DNA from: Intoshia linei
Taxonomy: Eukaryota; Orthonectida; Rhopaluridae
Length of the DNA stretch: 23,796 nucleotides
Assembly (NCBI GenBank): GCA_001642005.1
Contig: LWCA01000547.1
Span: 1-23,796 of the forward strand
Reading direction: 5' to 3'
The notes beneath the pieces are model-generated. The model was not told the DNA's origin. It searched no databases and saw nothing but the letters and a program-made list of their open reading frames with translations. This document shows, piece after piece, positions 13,582 through 23,796 of this stretch. Positions within the stretch are counted from its first letter, which is position 1. Every line of letters starts with the position of its first letter. The translations under genes and the position numbers were made by a program.

Positions 13582-15617
13582 ACTAGTTGGATTGACTGGT
13601 ACAACAAAAGCAAGAATAAAGAATAAAATCACAAAATGAATAAGATTTAAATAGTGTGAACAGAATATTTTTATTTGGCATAATTGAACAAAATAATTAA
13701 TCTTAATACCATTATATTTAATTTAATTAATAAAATTTGGAAATATAATTAAGGATGAAGATTTCAAATTTTACAAAATGTATATAAATCCAAATACACA
13801 AATATTTATCTGACAAATAAATTAAAAATGTATTGACTACAATTTATTCTACATGGAATGTTGCGACTATGTTGTTTGTAAAAAAAACGTATTTAAATAA
13901 AGCTGCCAAAAGTTTTTTGGTAAAAGTACGTTTTAGGCAGCACTGATAAAAACGTGCTAAAAATATAATACGCTATGTATACGATTAATTCAAATAATGT
14001 GAAATCATTTTTAATTATTTGAATAACACGAACAATTTTGGTTAGAAAAATTCATCCACCCGGATGTACAAGTTGTATCGTGTTTGTTCATAAAAGTGAC
14101 CTCTTCTATTTTTTTAAAAGGCTTTTGAAATTTGACAAAATTTCCTAAGCGTAAATTACTGCAAGAGTTGTTAGTAACAATTTAATACCTTTACCCTTAG
14201 AAAATTGATATAATGCTATAACAGGTTATAGATTCCTTGTATAAAACCAATAAATAACTTGCAATATATCAGCAAAATTTTATATTTGAGCTATAATGAT
14301 AATAAAAGATATAAATGTAGTTGGACAAAAATAATGTAGAACAAAATATTAGAAATTCCATAATAAAGAAAAAACATGTAGCAAGGTACAAAATTTGCGA
14401 GTTGTATATAGAATAAGCTATTTATTTTTTTAAAGACAGACATTGAAAAGCATTATTTAATAGCATAAAACTGTTAACAAATCTGAACAGTAACTTTAAA
14501 ATAAATAAATAACATTTGAATTTAGACTGAGTAATATTACATACATCTGAAGTATGATAAATATCACCCAATCTACAAATATAAACGTGAATATATTATG
14601 TTAATTTAAAAATTACCAAATAAAATTTTTAATATAAGACGCAATAAAACAATGAGCATTTAAGATCATACTTTTTGGGATCATTTCTAGATTCTATATG
14701 CAACGTTTGACAACCAAACTTGCAAAGCAGATCACCCCTGATGAGGATTTGTAGATTACCTTCTTGAGCGTGAAGTCTTGTCTAGTTCAATTTGAACATG
14801 ACTATGATGACCGTTTGATGTACACACCAGTAGATCGATGGAAAGTAATTATTCTGAGGGATTTTAAATAATTAAAAATAGAAATTTAGTAACTTTTTAT
14901 AAAATTCTTATAATTTTTTTCTCATAATCTAACATTTTATAAAAAAATTAGTTTAATTTTCATTTCATAATTTATTTTATAGTATCTATGTAAATCATTT
15001 TAAAATATTACCTATTTTTAGTATTTATCAAAATGGCGCAATTTCATATTTACAAATTATAGGTAACCTCTACGATTTCATTTAGGGTAGAATAAATTTC
15101 TATACAAAAATATGAGCATTATAAAGGATATCTGATAATTAAGTTCCCATTCAACAAGTATTGAACGACATTATATATCTGAACTGGTTTAAAATTATAA
15201 ATGGCTTTCATCTATGTTTCAAAAATGGATATCTAATATAAGATTGCGATTTTAGGTATATTATAAGAATATTTCAAATTTGAATATAAAAGTAAAAATT
15301 GATTTTACCAAAGTTGGTTTATTCCACTATTAGACTAATTATAGCATTATATTGTGAAATCTAAAGTCAAAACATGTAATTACTGCATTGAATAATGAAT
15401 TGGGATTAGAATTTTACATTTTTTCATTTGTTAAATTTATAGGTTCATTAGTTTTCATAAATATGGATTATTCTTAAATTTAACCACAAAATTTCGAAAA
15501 GAATTGACAGGTTAATGTTATAATTTCCATGAATTCATACATTTTACAGATTTATGATAGCATGATTTGTGTTTTTAATATTTCATTTAATTTTTAGAAA
15601 TTATTTTTATCACACGT

Positions 15618-18536
15618 ATGACAAATTTGATTAAGCTTAACGGGACATGGAATCTCTGCGAAAGTGAATTTTTCGAAGAATATATGAAGGATTTAAGTAA
15701 TTTAAGGATTATTGTATTATACAAATCAATCAATTTCAATCAAATGGAATTATACAATCACTTGTTTTGTTTTTATTTTTTAAAGGTTGTTTGTTATTTA
15801 CAGAAACCGATTCTATTTATTTTTTAATTTACAATGTTAATTTTACATTTTTGTTAATTTTATAGCAATTTTTGGATTTGCATTTATTTATTATTCTTTA
15901 TTAATTTAAAAAATAAATTATAAACACTTTACTAATGTGAATATTACAGATGATCATTGATCAACCATGTCGAATTAAATTACATGGACGGCATGATATA
16001 TTTTTACGATTTATAATTACAAAAATTATTTTTTTATCATAAAATTTGTAACAGTTCACAACCAGTTAGTTATCAATCTAGTCATATTAGTTTATCAACT
16101 TTTTAAAACACTGATAAATCGATGATGAATTAATAAGAATTTGATATTAATTTATATTTAAAATTTCATGAAACATATCGAGAAAGTTTGTTTGTTTTTT
16201 CTCTATTAATTTTCTGTATATGTTGATAAATTCTATAGTTTTAAGAAAATTTAAGATATTTTTAGCTAGATTCTATACCGTAGCCGAGACCACTCTTCGG
16301 CTCTCTTTTTTCCTTGAGCATTCAAAAAATTATATTCTAATATCAACTATTTTGTGTGTTAAATGTAAAATATCAAGTCAAGAGCCTTATAAAAGTAACT
16401 AGGGACTATATCACATTGCAAAGTTTGTGAAATTTTTTGTAAGGACCTATTTTTTATTTTTGTTTGGCCTCGAGCTGAGTAGGTTTGGCTCCGTTTTATA
16501 CAATTTGATATTTTGATTATAGTGATTTATTATTATAGAAATTGGATTTTTATTCAGAAAGGCTTCTAGTAATTTGAAGCCAATACAAGTAATTGATTTA
16601 ACTGAATCTGGGGGATGTATTGAAACAAAGTCTACATTCAAAAATATGAAAATTGAATTTGATTATGGAGTTGAATTCACTGAAAAATTACCGGATGGCA
16701 CCAAATTTCTGGTAATTTGGAATTTTTGAAATGTATAGTACATCGGGGTGTCAGTCATTTTTTTGTATTAACATTTTTTATGGCGCTTAGCGCGCATTCC
16801 AATACGTTATCAAAATAAATTGGAATCATGTATTTTAATTACGAATCCATCAACAAGTCACCAGTGACGTGAATATAGAGATCATCTTTTAAAATTTATA
16901 CCCAAAATTGATGAATTTTAGTCTATTTTATCGGTTTACAGTTATCATAATCATTTTAATACAATTTTGTCGTCTTAATTGAAATTAACAGTGATTAAGT
17001 CTTACATTTTAAGTGTATATTTTTAGAATTATTTATTAACCAAAATTCCACATAATAATTTTTTGATTATAATTAATAAATCATTGAATTTTACCTCATA
17101 TTTTCTATTTTTATAATCCCTTTTGCTGTGTTTACGAGAATATTCGTAACCCAACCATTTTTACTTAAATCCACTTTTACCAACCTTTAAGGTAAAAATC
17201 CCAATTTTACTAATCGTTATGGGAAAACCCACTTTTACCAACCTTTAATGGAAAAATCGAGTTTTACCAACCCTAAAATTAAAAATTTGGTTTTAAAAAC
17301 CCTTTAAGGAAAATTCCAGTTTTACCAACCTTTAAAGGAAAAATCCAGTTTTACGAACCCTAAAAGGAAAAATTTTGTACCCGTTGTTTACAATGGGATT
17401 AAACCTAACGTATTACTTTTATTTATGAACTAAAAGTGGATAGATTCGAAATTGAAACATTATTCTTGTTTATTTTGAGAACGAATTGGATCGAGCGCTA
17501 AGCGTCATGCAAAATGCCAATATAAATAAATTTTATTAAAATTTTAAAAAAATGAAGATGTACCGAAATTTTTTCAGAACCTTTAAGATGCGCCACGGAA
17601 AAATGTTTGGGAATTATACGTTTGAAATTTAATTATTATAATATGTAGACAACCATAACATATCAAGATGGCAAGTTGTTTCAAAAACAAATTGGTCAAG
17701 TCGATTCGAAGATTACTCGTGAGTATCAAAATGAGGACACTATGAAAATGGTATTTTTGTTTAACTTGGGCATTTTCAATTCATTATAATAATTATTTTG
17801 TAATATTACATGAGTGTTTCCCAATCTATCAAATTTTAAATTTTAGTTGAGATATTAAATAATTTCATAGTATTACTAATCAGAGCGTTTTAAGGCATGG
17901 GCAATATGGTCTGTAGCCTAGGGCCACTCATAAAAAAGGCTCCAAATTAATAAAAGTACTTTACATTTATATCTTAAAAAGAGGTCTTAAATCTTAAGAG
18001 AGTATCTAAAAATGACTGCATGGTGCATATTTTCAAATGAAAAAGTAAACTTTGTTCATTAATTAATGTAAGTAGGTTTTTGTAAAAGAAGTAAAAGTTA
18101 CTAGAAACATACATAATATTTTTTACTGCTTGTATTATTATTCAATGAAATCTCAACGCTCAAAATTTTAAAGGGCCCTCGGTCCTTTACTTAGCCCAGG
18201 GCCACGAAATGGCTTAATACGGCTCGGTTACTAATTACTAATGTCAGTTACCAATCAGAAATTTTCATCCGTTTAAAATTTAAATGATGCTCTTGGATTG
18301 TGTTAGAACTATTTTAATGTCACTTTAATTTTATGAAACGAGTCTATAGTATTATTTGTTTAAACTTTAAACCTTTTTAAATTCATTTCAAAAAAATTAA
18401 TTTAAATCAATAAAAGAATGAACACTTGAAAATTTCCGGCTTAATATGGTTTGTTATGATTTATTTTTTTATACAAATGTAGATTCTGGAATCTCCAAAT
18501 GTTACGTGTACGCGGATATACAAAAGAAAGATTTGA
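15618..18536 (+). CDS. Fatty-acid-binding protein (FABP/iLBP family), 4 exons
   Basis: Small cytosolic beta-barrel protein that carries fatty acids or related lipids. Coding exons 15618-15696 (79 nt), 16539-16711 (173 nt), 17649-17750 (102 nt) and 18483-18536 (54 nt) join to 135 aa with intron phases 1, 0, 0. These sizes and phases are the classical ones for intracellular lipid-binding protein genes. Residues: GTWNL at 9-13 starts the first beta strand, FEEYMKDLKIGFLFRK spans the helix-turn-helix, STFKN leads into the next strand, Arg108 is in SKITREY, and CTRIYKR holds Arg129-x-Tyr131. The two arginines and the tyrosine are the carboxylate-binding triad of the family. The frame stays open past 15696, but that is read-through into intron 1. 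Introns 2 and 3 each carry a transposon. It is convergent with the minus-strand RGS3-like gene. AATAAA lies 39 nt past the stop. Confidence 0.95.
16344..16495. repeat. Dispersed repeat, copy 1 (FABP intron 1)
   Basis: Blocks CAACTATTTTGTGTGTTAAA, CAAGTCAAGAG and GGCCTCGAGCTGAG line up in the same order and spacing with 18832-18985 (AACTATTTTATGTGGTAAAT, CAAGCCAAAAG, GACCTCGAGCTTGG). Similarity is only moderate. No termini are clear and there is no coding capacity. Confidence 0.6.
16766..17519. mobile_element. TIR element in FABP intron 2 with internal minisatellite
   Basis: The left arm contains ATGGCGCTTAGCGCGCATTC and ends in CAA near 16802. The right arm, reverse-complemented, contains ATGACGCTTAGCGCTCGATC and ends in CAA. 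The inverted match spans about 35 bp and is centred on the palindromic core GCGCTAAGCG/CGCTTAGCGC. The element is about 750 bp, non-coding, and encloses a seven-unit tandem repeat. The exact ends and target duplication could not be fixed. Confidence 0.7.
17174..17376. repeat. Minisatellite, seven units of 28-30 bp
   Basis: Units begin at 17174, 17204, 17232, 17261, 17290, 17319 and 17348. Each follows the pattern TTTTACCAACC, then TTTAAGG or similar, then AAAAATCC and a purine-pyrimidine join. The units are imperfect. The array lies inside the TIR element of FABP intron 2 and does not touch the exons. Confidence 0.9.
17881..18227. mobile_element. Second hAT-like MITE copy, in FABP intron 3
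   Basis: This 347-bp element is flanked by the exact 8-bp direct repeat TTACTAAT (17873-17880 and 18228-18235). It starts CAGAGCGTTTTAAGGCATGG and ends GCTTAATACGGCTCGG. Its reverse complement matches the 5229-5825 element at both ends and in long interior blocks such as GTAAACTTTGTTCATTAATT. It is an internally shortened copy of the same family. Confidence 0.88.
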
Positions 18537-18574
18537 TAATTCTTAAATTAATACATCATGTATGAGCATTTATT

Positions 18575-18580
18575 AATAAA
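18575..18580 (+). promoter_or_regulatory. Candidate poly(A) signal (AATAAA) for FABP
   Basis: AATAAA lies 39 nt past the FABP stop codon, a suitable position for a compact 3' UTR. Support is positional only. Confidence 0.5.
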
Positions 18581-18831
18581 TTTAAAGTACATTGTACGTT
18601 ATGTACAAAATGTTTTAAATCTTGACGAGGGAGTATGAACTCTTGAGCAGCATATTTGATAGTTTATAAAACAAAAAATAAGTTGATTGAGACTAATAAT
18701 AAGATTAATATAATGATTAATGGATCAAATTTGTCCTGATCAAAATATTTCGTAGGCCTCGATATAATTTTTGTAAAATAGGAGTCTAATTTTTCCAAAT
18801 TGAAAATTAAAAATTAACATTGAAAAACAAT

Positions 18832-18985
18832 GTAACTATTTTATGTGGTAAATTTAAAATTCAAGCCAAAAGTCTAACAAATTGGTTAATAACATAACCA
18901 CTGGTTATGGGTGACTATTAAATTTTTTATGAGCTATTTTTCATTTTAGGGTGACCTCGAGCTTGGGATAATCGGCTCTGCGTAG
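18832..18985. repeat. Dispersed repeat, copy 2 (downstream of FABP)
   Basis: Direct-orientation partner of 16344-16495. The shared blocks are AACTATTTT, CAAG(C/T)CAA(A/G)AG and CCTCGAGCT, followed by GGCTC. Together the two copies bracket FABP exons 2-4. Confidence 0.6.
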
Positions 18986-19692
18986 ATATACATAATATGC
19001 ATTACATATTTATGTGTGAAATTAATATTTGACAGTTTATTTATATCACATATCGCTTTTTTGATAAATGAAAGTTTTCATTTCGTTTAAGTATATAGTC
19101 CTTGTCTTTGTAATAATCCCTGTCTTTTATTAAGGTATGTTGTTTTCTTAACAAATGAATAGATGCTTTGGAACATGTCCTAGAAACAATTTAATTTAAG
19201 TTATTATTAACAATTTGTAAATTCGGTTTGCCAGATTTTTTTATATAAACTTCACATAGGAATACTAATTGTATCATGGTACAATAAACAATTTTAACCA
19301 TTTTATTGAATCAAATTGATATCATTTTCTGTAAATAATAGATTTATGACCGTAGAAAACTAATAGTGAGCCGGGCAAGATAGTAGATTGTAGTGCAAAA
19401 TATAAAATGTAAAAAAGATTTTTAGTTCGTTTATCCATTATTAAACTTTTTGCAGTGTTCCTCTGTTGGAGTAAACAAATTTCGCCTCACCATAATAAAA
19501 ATTTGTCTAACACCACCTATTACTTTAGAATAATGAATCCTTGAACTGCCTAGCCCTAAAGATCCATAAATGTATTTTAAGTGTTCCTTTAATTAATTTG
19601 TTCATTCAGCCATTCAATTCTGTTGTCAACGTTTAATTTGTAATTAATACAACTTTCGACGTTTAAATGATTCTGACCAATAATATTCTGGA

Positions 19693-21290
19693 TTATATTT
19701 TTGAAAATTTTTCAACGTCATAACTATTTGGTTTAAGCTTTAAACAGTAACATTTAAGCCCAGACCCGCAGACAGATACATAGGGCCTATTTTTGATTAT
19801 TAACAATGGGAAATAAATCGTTATTCTAATAATTTTCATTTCTCGTTTACTCAGGATAATAGCAAGCCTAAATAAGTCGCAGGGAACAGGAACATTCGCA
19901 AAATAATAAAACATGCCATAATATTAACACCGATTATTTTGATATATACAAATTAATAACTTACCTAAATAACTTTGCAACACTGTAAGAACTGGATCTG
20001 GAAATATTGACTCCATTAAATCTAACAAGAACATCATTAATACAAACCCCGGCTATTTCTGCAGGAGAACCTAATAAATATATTATAAATATTTTGAAAT
20101 GAATTTTAAATTTTTATTAACAATCTGAAAAATAGCTAAATAAATACACCTTTTGAGTCACGACGGTAAAATTTTTTAATTGACAAAATTAGTAAAAATA
20201 TTTTTTAAATTTTCTAGATAATTCTACCCAAAAATGATGTCTGAAATATACAATGTATATGAAAAGTTAATTTTCACTTTTTAAAAAAAATTAAAACCAA
20301 CACTGAACTGTACTAACAACTATTAAAAATACCTTGTTCAATTCGGCAAATATAGACAGGATTTTCACCTGAAACAACAACACCAAACCCAACAGAATTT
20401 GAAACTAATTCCACATAAAAAGATTCCATAGTTTTCATTAAATGAGAACTAACATTGGGTACGTCAAGATTCAATGATTTATTTTTCTTATATTTCAAGT
20501 GTTTCTTAATCCCGACACTACACGGCAAAAGACAATACCAGCCTGAAACATTTTTAGATTTTTTCAACAAACCATAAACTCCAAACGACGTAGTTCCAAT
20601 CAATTCATGACAACAATTCCCACCAGGCCGATTCCATATATTGATACAAATGCGTTTATTGTAATCATTTTTAGTGAATTCAAAAGTGTTTTTTTGATGG
20701 TAAATAGGATTTGTATTATTTAGTTTAATTTCTTCATTTTGGTCAGGTTTCAAATTCTTTTCATCAATAACATCAATTAATTTACATTCAACAAATGAAT
20801 TACAAATTTTATGACAAGTTTGAAGACTTTTTGCTCGAATAACTAGAAAAATGTATATAGATTTAAAATATAATATAAATAAAACAAACTAAGAATTTAT
20901 ACAACATTAATCAAAAAACAAAATACCGTGAACTGTAAACAATCCAACATTGCCGTAAATTTCAATTTTGACAATACCCTTAAATTCCTTAAAAAGTTTA
21001 AATTTATCAATTTCACGAGTCGACAAAGTGTGCAAACTAGTAGTTTTATCAGAATATGAGGTTTTTTCTATAGAATCTTTGCCATCGAAATCTTGACAAT
21101 CTTGATCATCGAGTACATTTTCAATAGATTGATTAATTAATTTGATAAATTTTTGGGAAGGTTTATGAAAAGTTCTTAACTCGTATTCACTAGAAGTTGA
21201 AGGAAAATTTTCAAGTTTTGAACAAGTATCCTGTTTGGAATGTGGTGGAATTGGACTATGTCCATTTAAATTTACAAGTGGCTTATACAT
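19693..21290 (-). CDS. RGS3-like C2-PDZ protein, at least 4 exons (ends uncertain)
   Basis: Exons on the minus strand: 21290-20927, 20842-20333, 20070-19965 and 19867-19693, with GT-AG introns of 84, 262 and 97 bp and phases 1, 1, 2. Together they give 384 aa. A C2 domain spans residues ~105-235: GLFTVHVIRAKSL, then LIGTTSFGVYGLL, NVSGWYCLLP and IKKHLKYKK. This ordered block closely resembles the C2 domain of RGS3. A PDZ domain follows: GFGVVV peptide-binding loop at 273-278, SPAEIAGV, NDVLVRFNGV and KIIRITIYF as the last strand. RGS3-family proteins act on G-protein signalling at membranes. The RGS domain expected further downstream was not found. The last exon may start at 19849 instead of 19867, which fits PDZ spacing better, and may splice out at 19780 rather than stop at 19693. 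The Met at 21290 may instead be internal to an exon starting at 21304. Confidence 0.82.
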
Positions 21291-22183
21291 TTGACTTTGT
21301 AATTCTAATGATAAAAATTACAATATGTACAGATATATTATACAATTTATTGAAATTTTGATAACCAATTTTGTACAATAATTAATATTACTCAATTATA
21401 AATTCATTTAAAGGGTTTAATATAACAAATTATCCACATGATATGCAATAGAAATATATTTAATTAACCAATATCTCACAATCAAACTACAATATCTATA
21501 GTAAATACATAATTCAAATACAATATGTTGGAATTCAAATACAGTATATTGGAAATTTAAGCCGACATGTTGAAAAAATTACAACGCAACCATTGTAAAG
21601 TGCACACATATGTAGTTGTACTAAAATTAACCTTAAAAATAAAATATTACCATACAATACTTTTCTTTGTGTATAATACAATAATGTATTGCATTTTGAT
21701 CAATAAATGAAAAATTACAATTATATATTTTTTCAATTAACAAAAGTTAAAAATTTTCAATTAATTGCATGAAATTAATTAGATTACAAACAAAAAATTA
21801 AAATTTTGTTCTTCAGTATAGTTTAAAATTTAAATTATTCAAAAATGCACGTTACGGATTAAAGGATTAATAATTAAATACATGTCACAAAATGTTTATC
21901 GTTTATATCAAAGCCACTCGTTAGAATTTATTTTAAATTTCAAATTAGAATTTTGTTAATTCTCTTAAATTATAGTCGTAATTGACTACAATGTAATCAA
22001 AATATTAAATAATTACTATATCTATGTAATAGTATATAATTAAAATTATTATTTTAATTTAAAATCAAAATAACAAATACCAATGTATTAATTGAATGTT
22101 ATTATTATGATTAATCACTATTAAGATGAATATTATTGATCAAAAAATCATACGCGTTAGTGTTCCTTGTTGATCAACTAGAC

Positions 22184-22522
22184 CAGTGGTTCCGGATTCA
22201 AATAGTTTAAGGACCCCCATTTCTAAATATTATTTTTTTTGGAACCCAAAGGAAACATAAAATGTATTGTACATTGTATAATACATTTATGAAATTTTTT
22301 TTATTACATAAATAAAAAATATGTAAATATAAAGCCCTCCGTTAATAATGATTATTACTCCAAGTTTTTTATTACAGTCTTTAAACCCTACTATTCCTAA
22401 TTATGATAACATACATGTATATTCAAATTTAAAGAAAATTTTTTTTATTTTATTTGAATCTCACGGACCCAGCATATTTTTTTAGAACCAAGGGATCCAG
22501 GGACCCCAATCGGCAACCACTG
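22184..22522. mobile_element. hAT-type MITE (CAGTGGTT termini)
   Basis: The 339-bp element begins CAGTGGTTCCGG and ends CGGCAACCACTG. Its flanks AACTAGAC (22176-22183) and AACTAAAG (22523-22530) agree at 6 of 8 positions, consistent with an aged 8-bp hAT target duplication. Subterminal motifs AAGGACCCCCAT and GGGACCCCAATCGG are characteristic of non-autonomous hAT elements. No coding capacity. Confidence 0.8.
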
Positions 22523-23344
22523 AACTAAAGAAATTTCACCAAAAAAATTAAAGACAATTTTTTAACTCCTACGCGAGAAATATATTAACATGTAAATAAA
22601 AAATTTTAATACATCACAGCAAGTACGTGGTAATTATTAATGATTCAATAAATTCTATATTTTTGATACCAATTTATTCTGACGGATTTTCATTTAGACG
22701 TTGCATATACAAACATTTATATTATGATTATATGTAATTATTTGGTTTAATATCATTTATTTTCAAACTTAAAATATGATTTATTTTCAATTGCTAGATC
22801 AGATTCATTGATTCAACAGTCTTCAACCATATTATAAATCATTATTGACATCTGACGCTCCAGACACCAAGTTTCTTATGATACTATGTCTAAATGGTAC
22901 ACATTTTATTTACATGTTAGCTTAAAAATATCTTTAAAAATCATCAAAATCAATCAACATTCTGTATTCATTTTCTGTAAAATCAATTACATTTTACATA
23001 AATATATTTTTTTAAAGGTTTTAAAAATTCAATTCCTTTCTTTCCAACAACAATCTTTTAATTACATAAAATTGAATTCTGCTTGTCATCGTTTATTTAT
23101 AAAATTCAGTCCTTAAATTTAAAAAACCAAATTTTTAATAAAGTTTTTCAGAGTGATCTTTATCTGCCAGTTAAATTTTCAGAAATTGAGTTTTCAGGAT
23201 TAAAAACTAAATTTCCCCTGTTTTAAAATAAAAGAATCCTATTATTTAAAAAAATAAGTTCCTGAAAAAGTTTTAAAGGGATTAACATTGTCGTAAATTT
23301 AAAGATTCTTCATGATTAAAACCACAAATTACCATTTTTATAAA

Positions 23345-23796
23345 ACACTAGCTTGGCGGTTTTGTACTACGTACAAACACACCTAGCTCTGCCTAGGGCC
23401 AAGTTTTTTGATTCTACCAAAAAATAACTTCAATAATAAATTCTTAATTAAAAATGCTACTCATTAGTATGAAAATGAGAATTTGAAATTTAAAAATTGC
23501 GAAGGAATTAATTATACAGATTTTCACCCATATTTCTTTATTGGAAATGTGTAGACGTTCAATGCATATTTTTTTTGAAAATTTAGGTTCAATATTTACA
23601 TTTTTAATTTTTATTTTAATCGAAATGTTTGAAAAATATTGGTTGATAATATATTAAAAGTATTTTTCATCGGGAATGCGTAGATTCCTCGGGTTAAAAT
23701 TTTGTATTTATATTAATTGAAATAAGCTCTATCAGAATAATCTTTTTTTTAATTTTCAGACCGTTAATTATTTCACATTTTTTGTTTTAATAAAAT
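23345..23796 (+). mobile_element. 5' part of retroposon-like family, cut by window end
   Basis: From ACTAGCTTGGCGG the sequence matches the 5' end of the PFKFB-intron insertion: GTACTACGTACAAAC, CCTAGCTCTGCC and AGGGC, then an AT-rich stretch with TTAAAAAT-type blocks. Further along, 23632-23701 (GGTTGATAAT, GGGAATGCGTAGA) matches 953-1020. The 3' end is beyond the window. Confidence 0.7.

Larger units (their letters stand above)
11839..15617. other. Intergenic region with repeats and a hAT relic
   Basis: From left to right the region holds an SBP2 poly(A) candidate, an inverted copy of the mosaic repeat (11935-12030), a 3' copy of the retroposon-like family to about 12370, a hAT transposase relic (12950-13581) with a MITE inside, and then about 2 kb of AT-rich sequence. 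The only standout in that last part is a GC-richer patch at 14690-14860. No intact gene was seen. Confidence 0.55.
18537..19692. other. Convergent intergenic spacer
   Basis: Between the FABP stop and the last proposed minus-strand exon, the stretch holds a FABP poly(A) signal, the second copy of a dispersed repeat (18832-18985), and a slightly GC-richer patch at 19430-19690. On the minus strand that patch reads as short frameshifted peptides and may be a decayed exon or transposon. No intact gene was recognised. Confidence 0.5.
21305..23796. other. Noncoding region upstream of the minus-strand gene
   Basis: AT-rich sequence with no exon recognised on either strand. It holds a hAT-type MITE (22184-22522) and, at the right edge, the 5' portion of a retroposon-like element cut by the window end. 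The promoter or further 5' exons of the RGS3-like gene could lie here, but no signal stands out. The plus-strand open frame at 22886-23116 has no recognisable domain. Confidence 0.5.

Noticed and set aside
15697-15827. Extended first FABP exon to the stop near 15827
   Set aside because: The extension is intron read-through. The donor at 15697 joins in phase 1 to 16539 and yields the expected FABP residues.
22886-23116. Plus-strand 76-codon open frame
   Set aside because: No start context, domain or splice partner. Composition matches the surrounding noncoding DNA.

Overview
This is a eukaryotic, very AT-rich window, most likely from an insect. Four spliced protein-coding genes can be rebuilt by joining GT-AG exons in matching phase. 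Between and inside them lie many short terminal-inverted-repeat elements: piggyBac-like at TTAA, pogo/Tc1-like at TA, and hAT-like with 8-bp target duplications. I see no rRNA, tRNA, CRISPR array or bacterial operon structure. The order within insects cannot be fixed from the sequence alone. A hemipteran-like genome is only a guess.

Layout. 1-1586: transposon relics, including a 163-bp piggyBac-type MITE. 1587-4996 (+): a bifunctional 6-phosphofructo-2-kinase/fructose-2,6-bisphosphatase (PFKFB) gene in four exons. Its last intron carries a 1.2-kb retroposon-like insertion with an 11-bp target duplication. 4997-7751: no gene, but a three-level nest of transposons at 5132-5968. 7752-11838 (+): a four-exon gene for a SECIS-binding protein 2 (SBP2/SECISBP2L) homologue, 848 aa, with a C-terminal L7Ae RNA-binding domain. 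A pogo-like element sits in its third intron. 11839-15617: repeats, a hAT transposase C-terminal relic with its own TIR and a nested MITE, and a GC-richer patch near 14735-14860 that may be a C/D-box snoRNA. 15618-18536 (+): a complete four-exon fatty-acid-binding protein (FABP) gene, 135 aa, with the classic intracellular lipid-binding protein exon layout. 19693-21290 (-): an RGS3-like C2-PDZ gene convergent with FABP. Its RGS domain was not found. 21305-23796: noncoding, with a hAT-type MITE and the 5' part of another copy of the retroposon-like family.

The genes are unrelated in function: glycolytic control, selenocysteine insertion or RNA binding, lipid transport, and G-protein signalling. 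Nothing suggests they work together. The most unusual points are two introns of only 37 and 41 bp, the single-exon kinase half of PFKFB with a long N-terminal extension, the exactly resolvable transposon nest, and the possible snoRNA.
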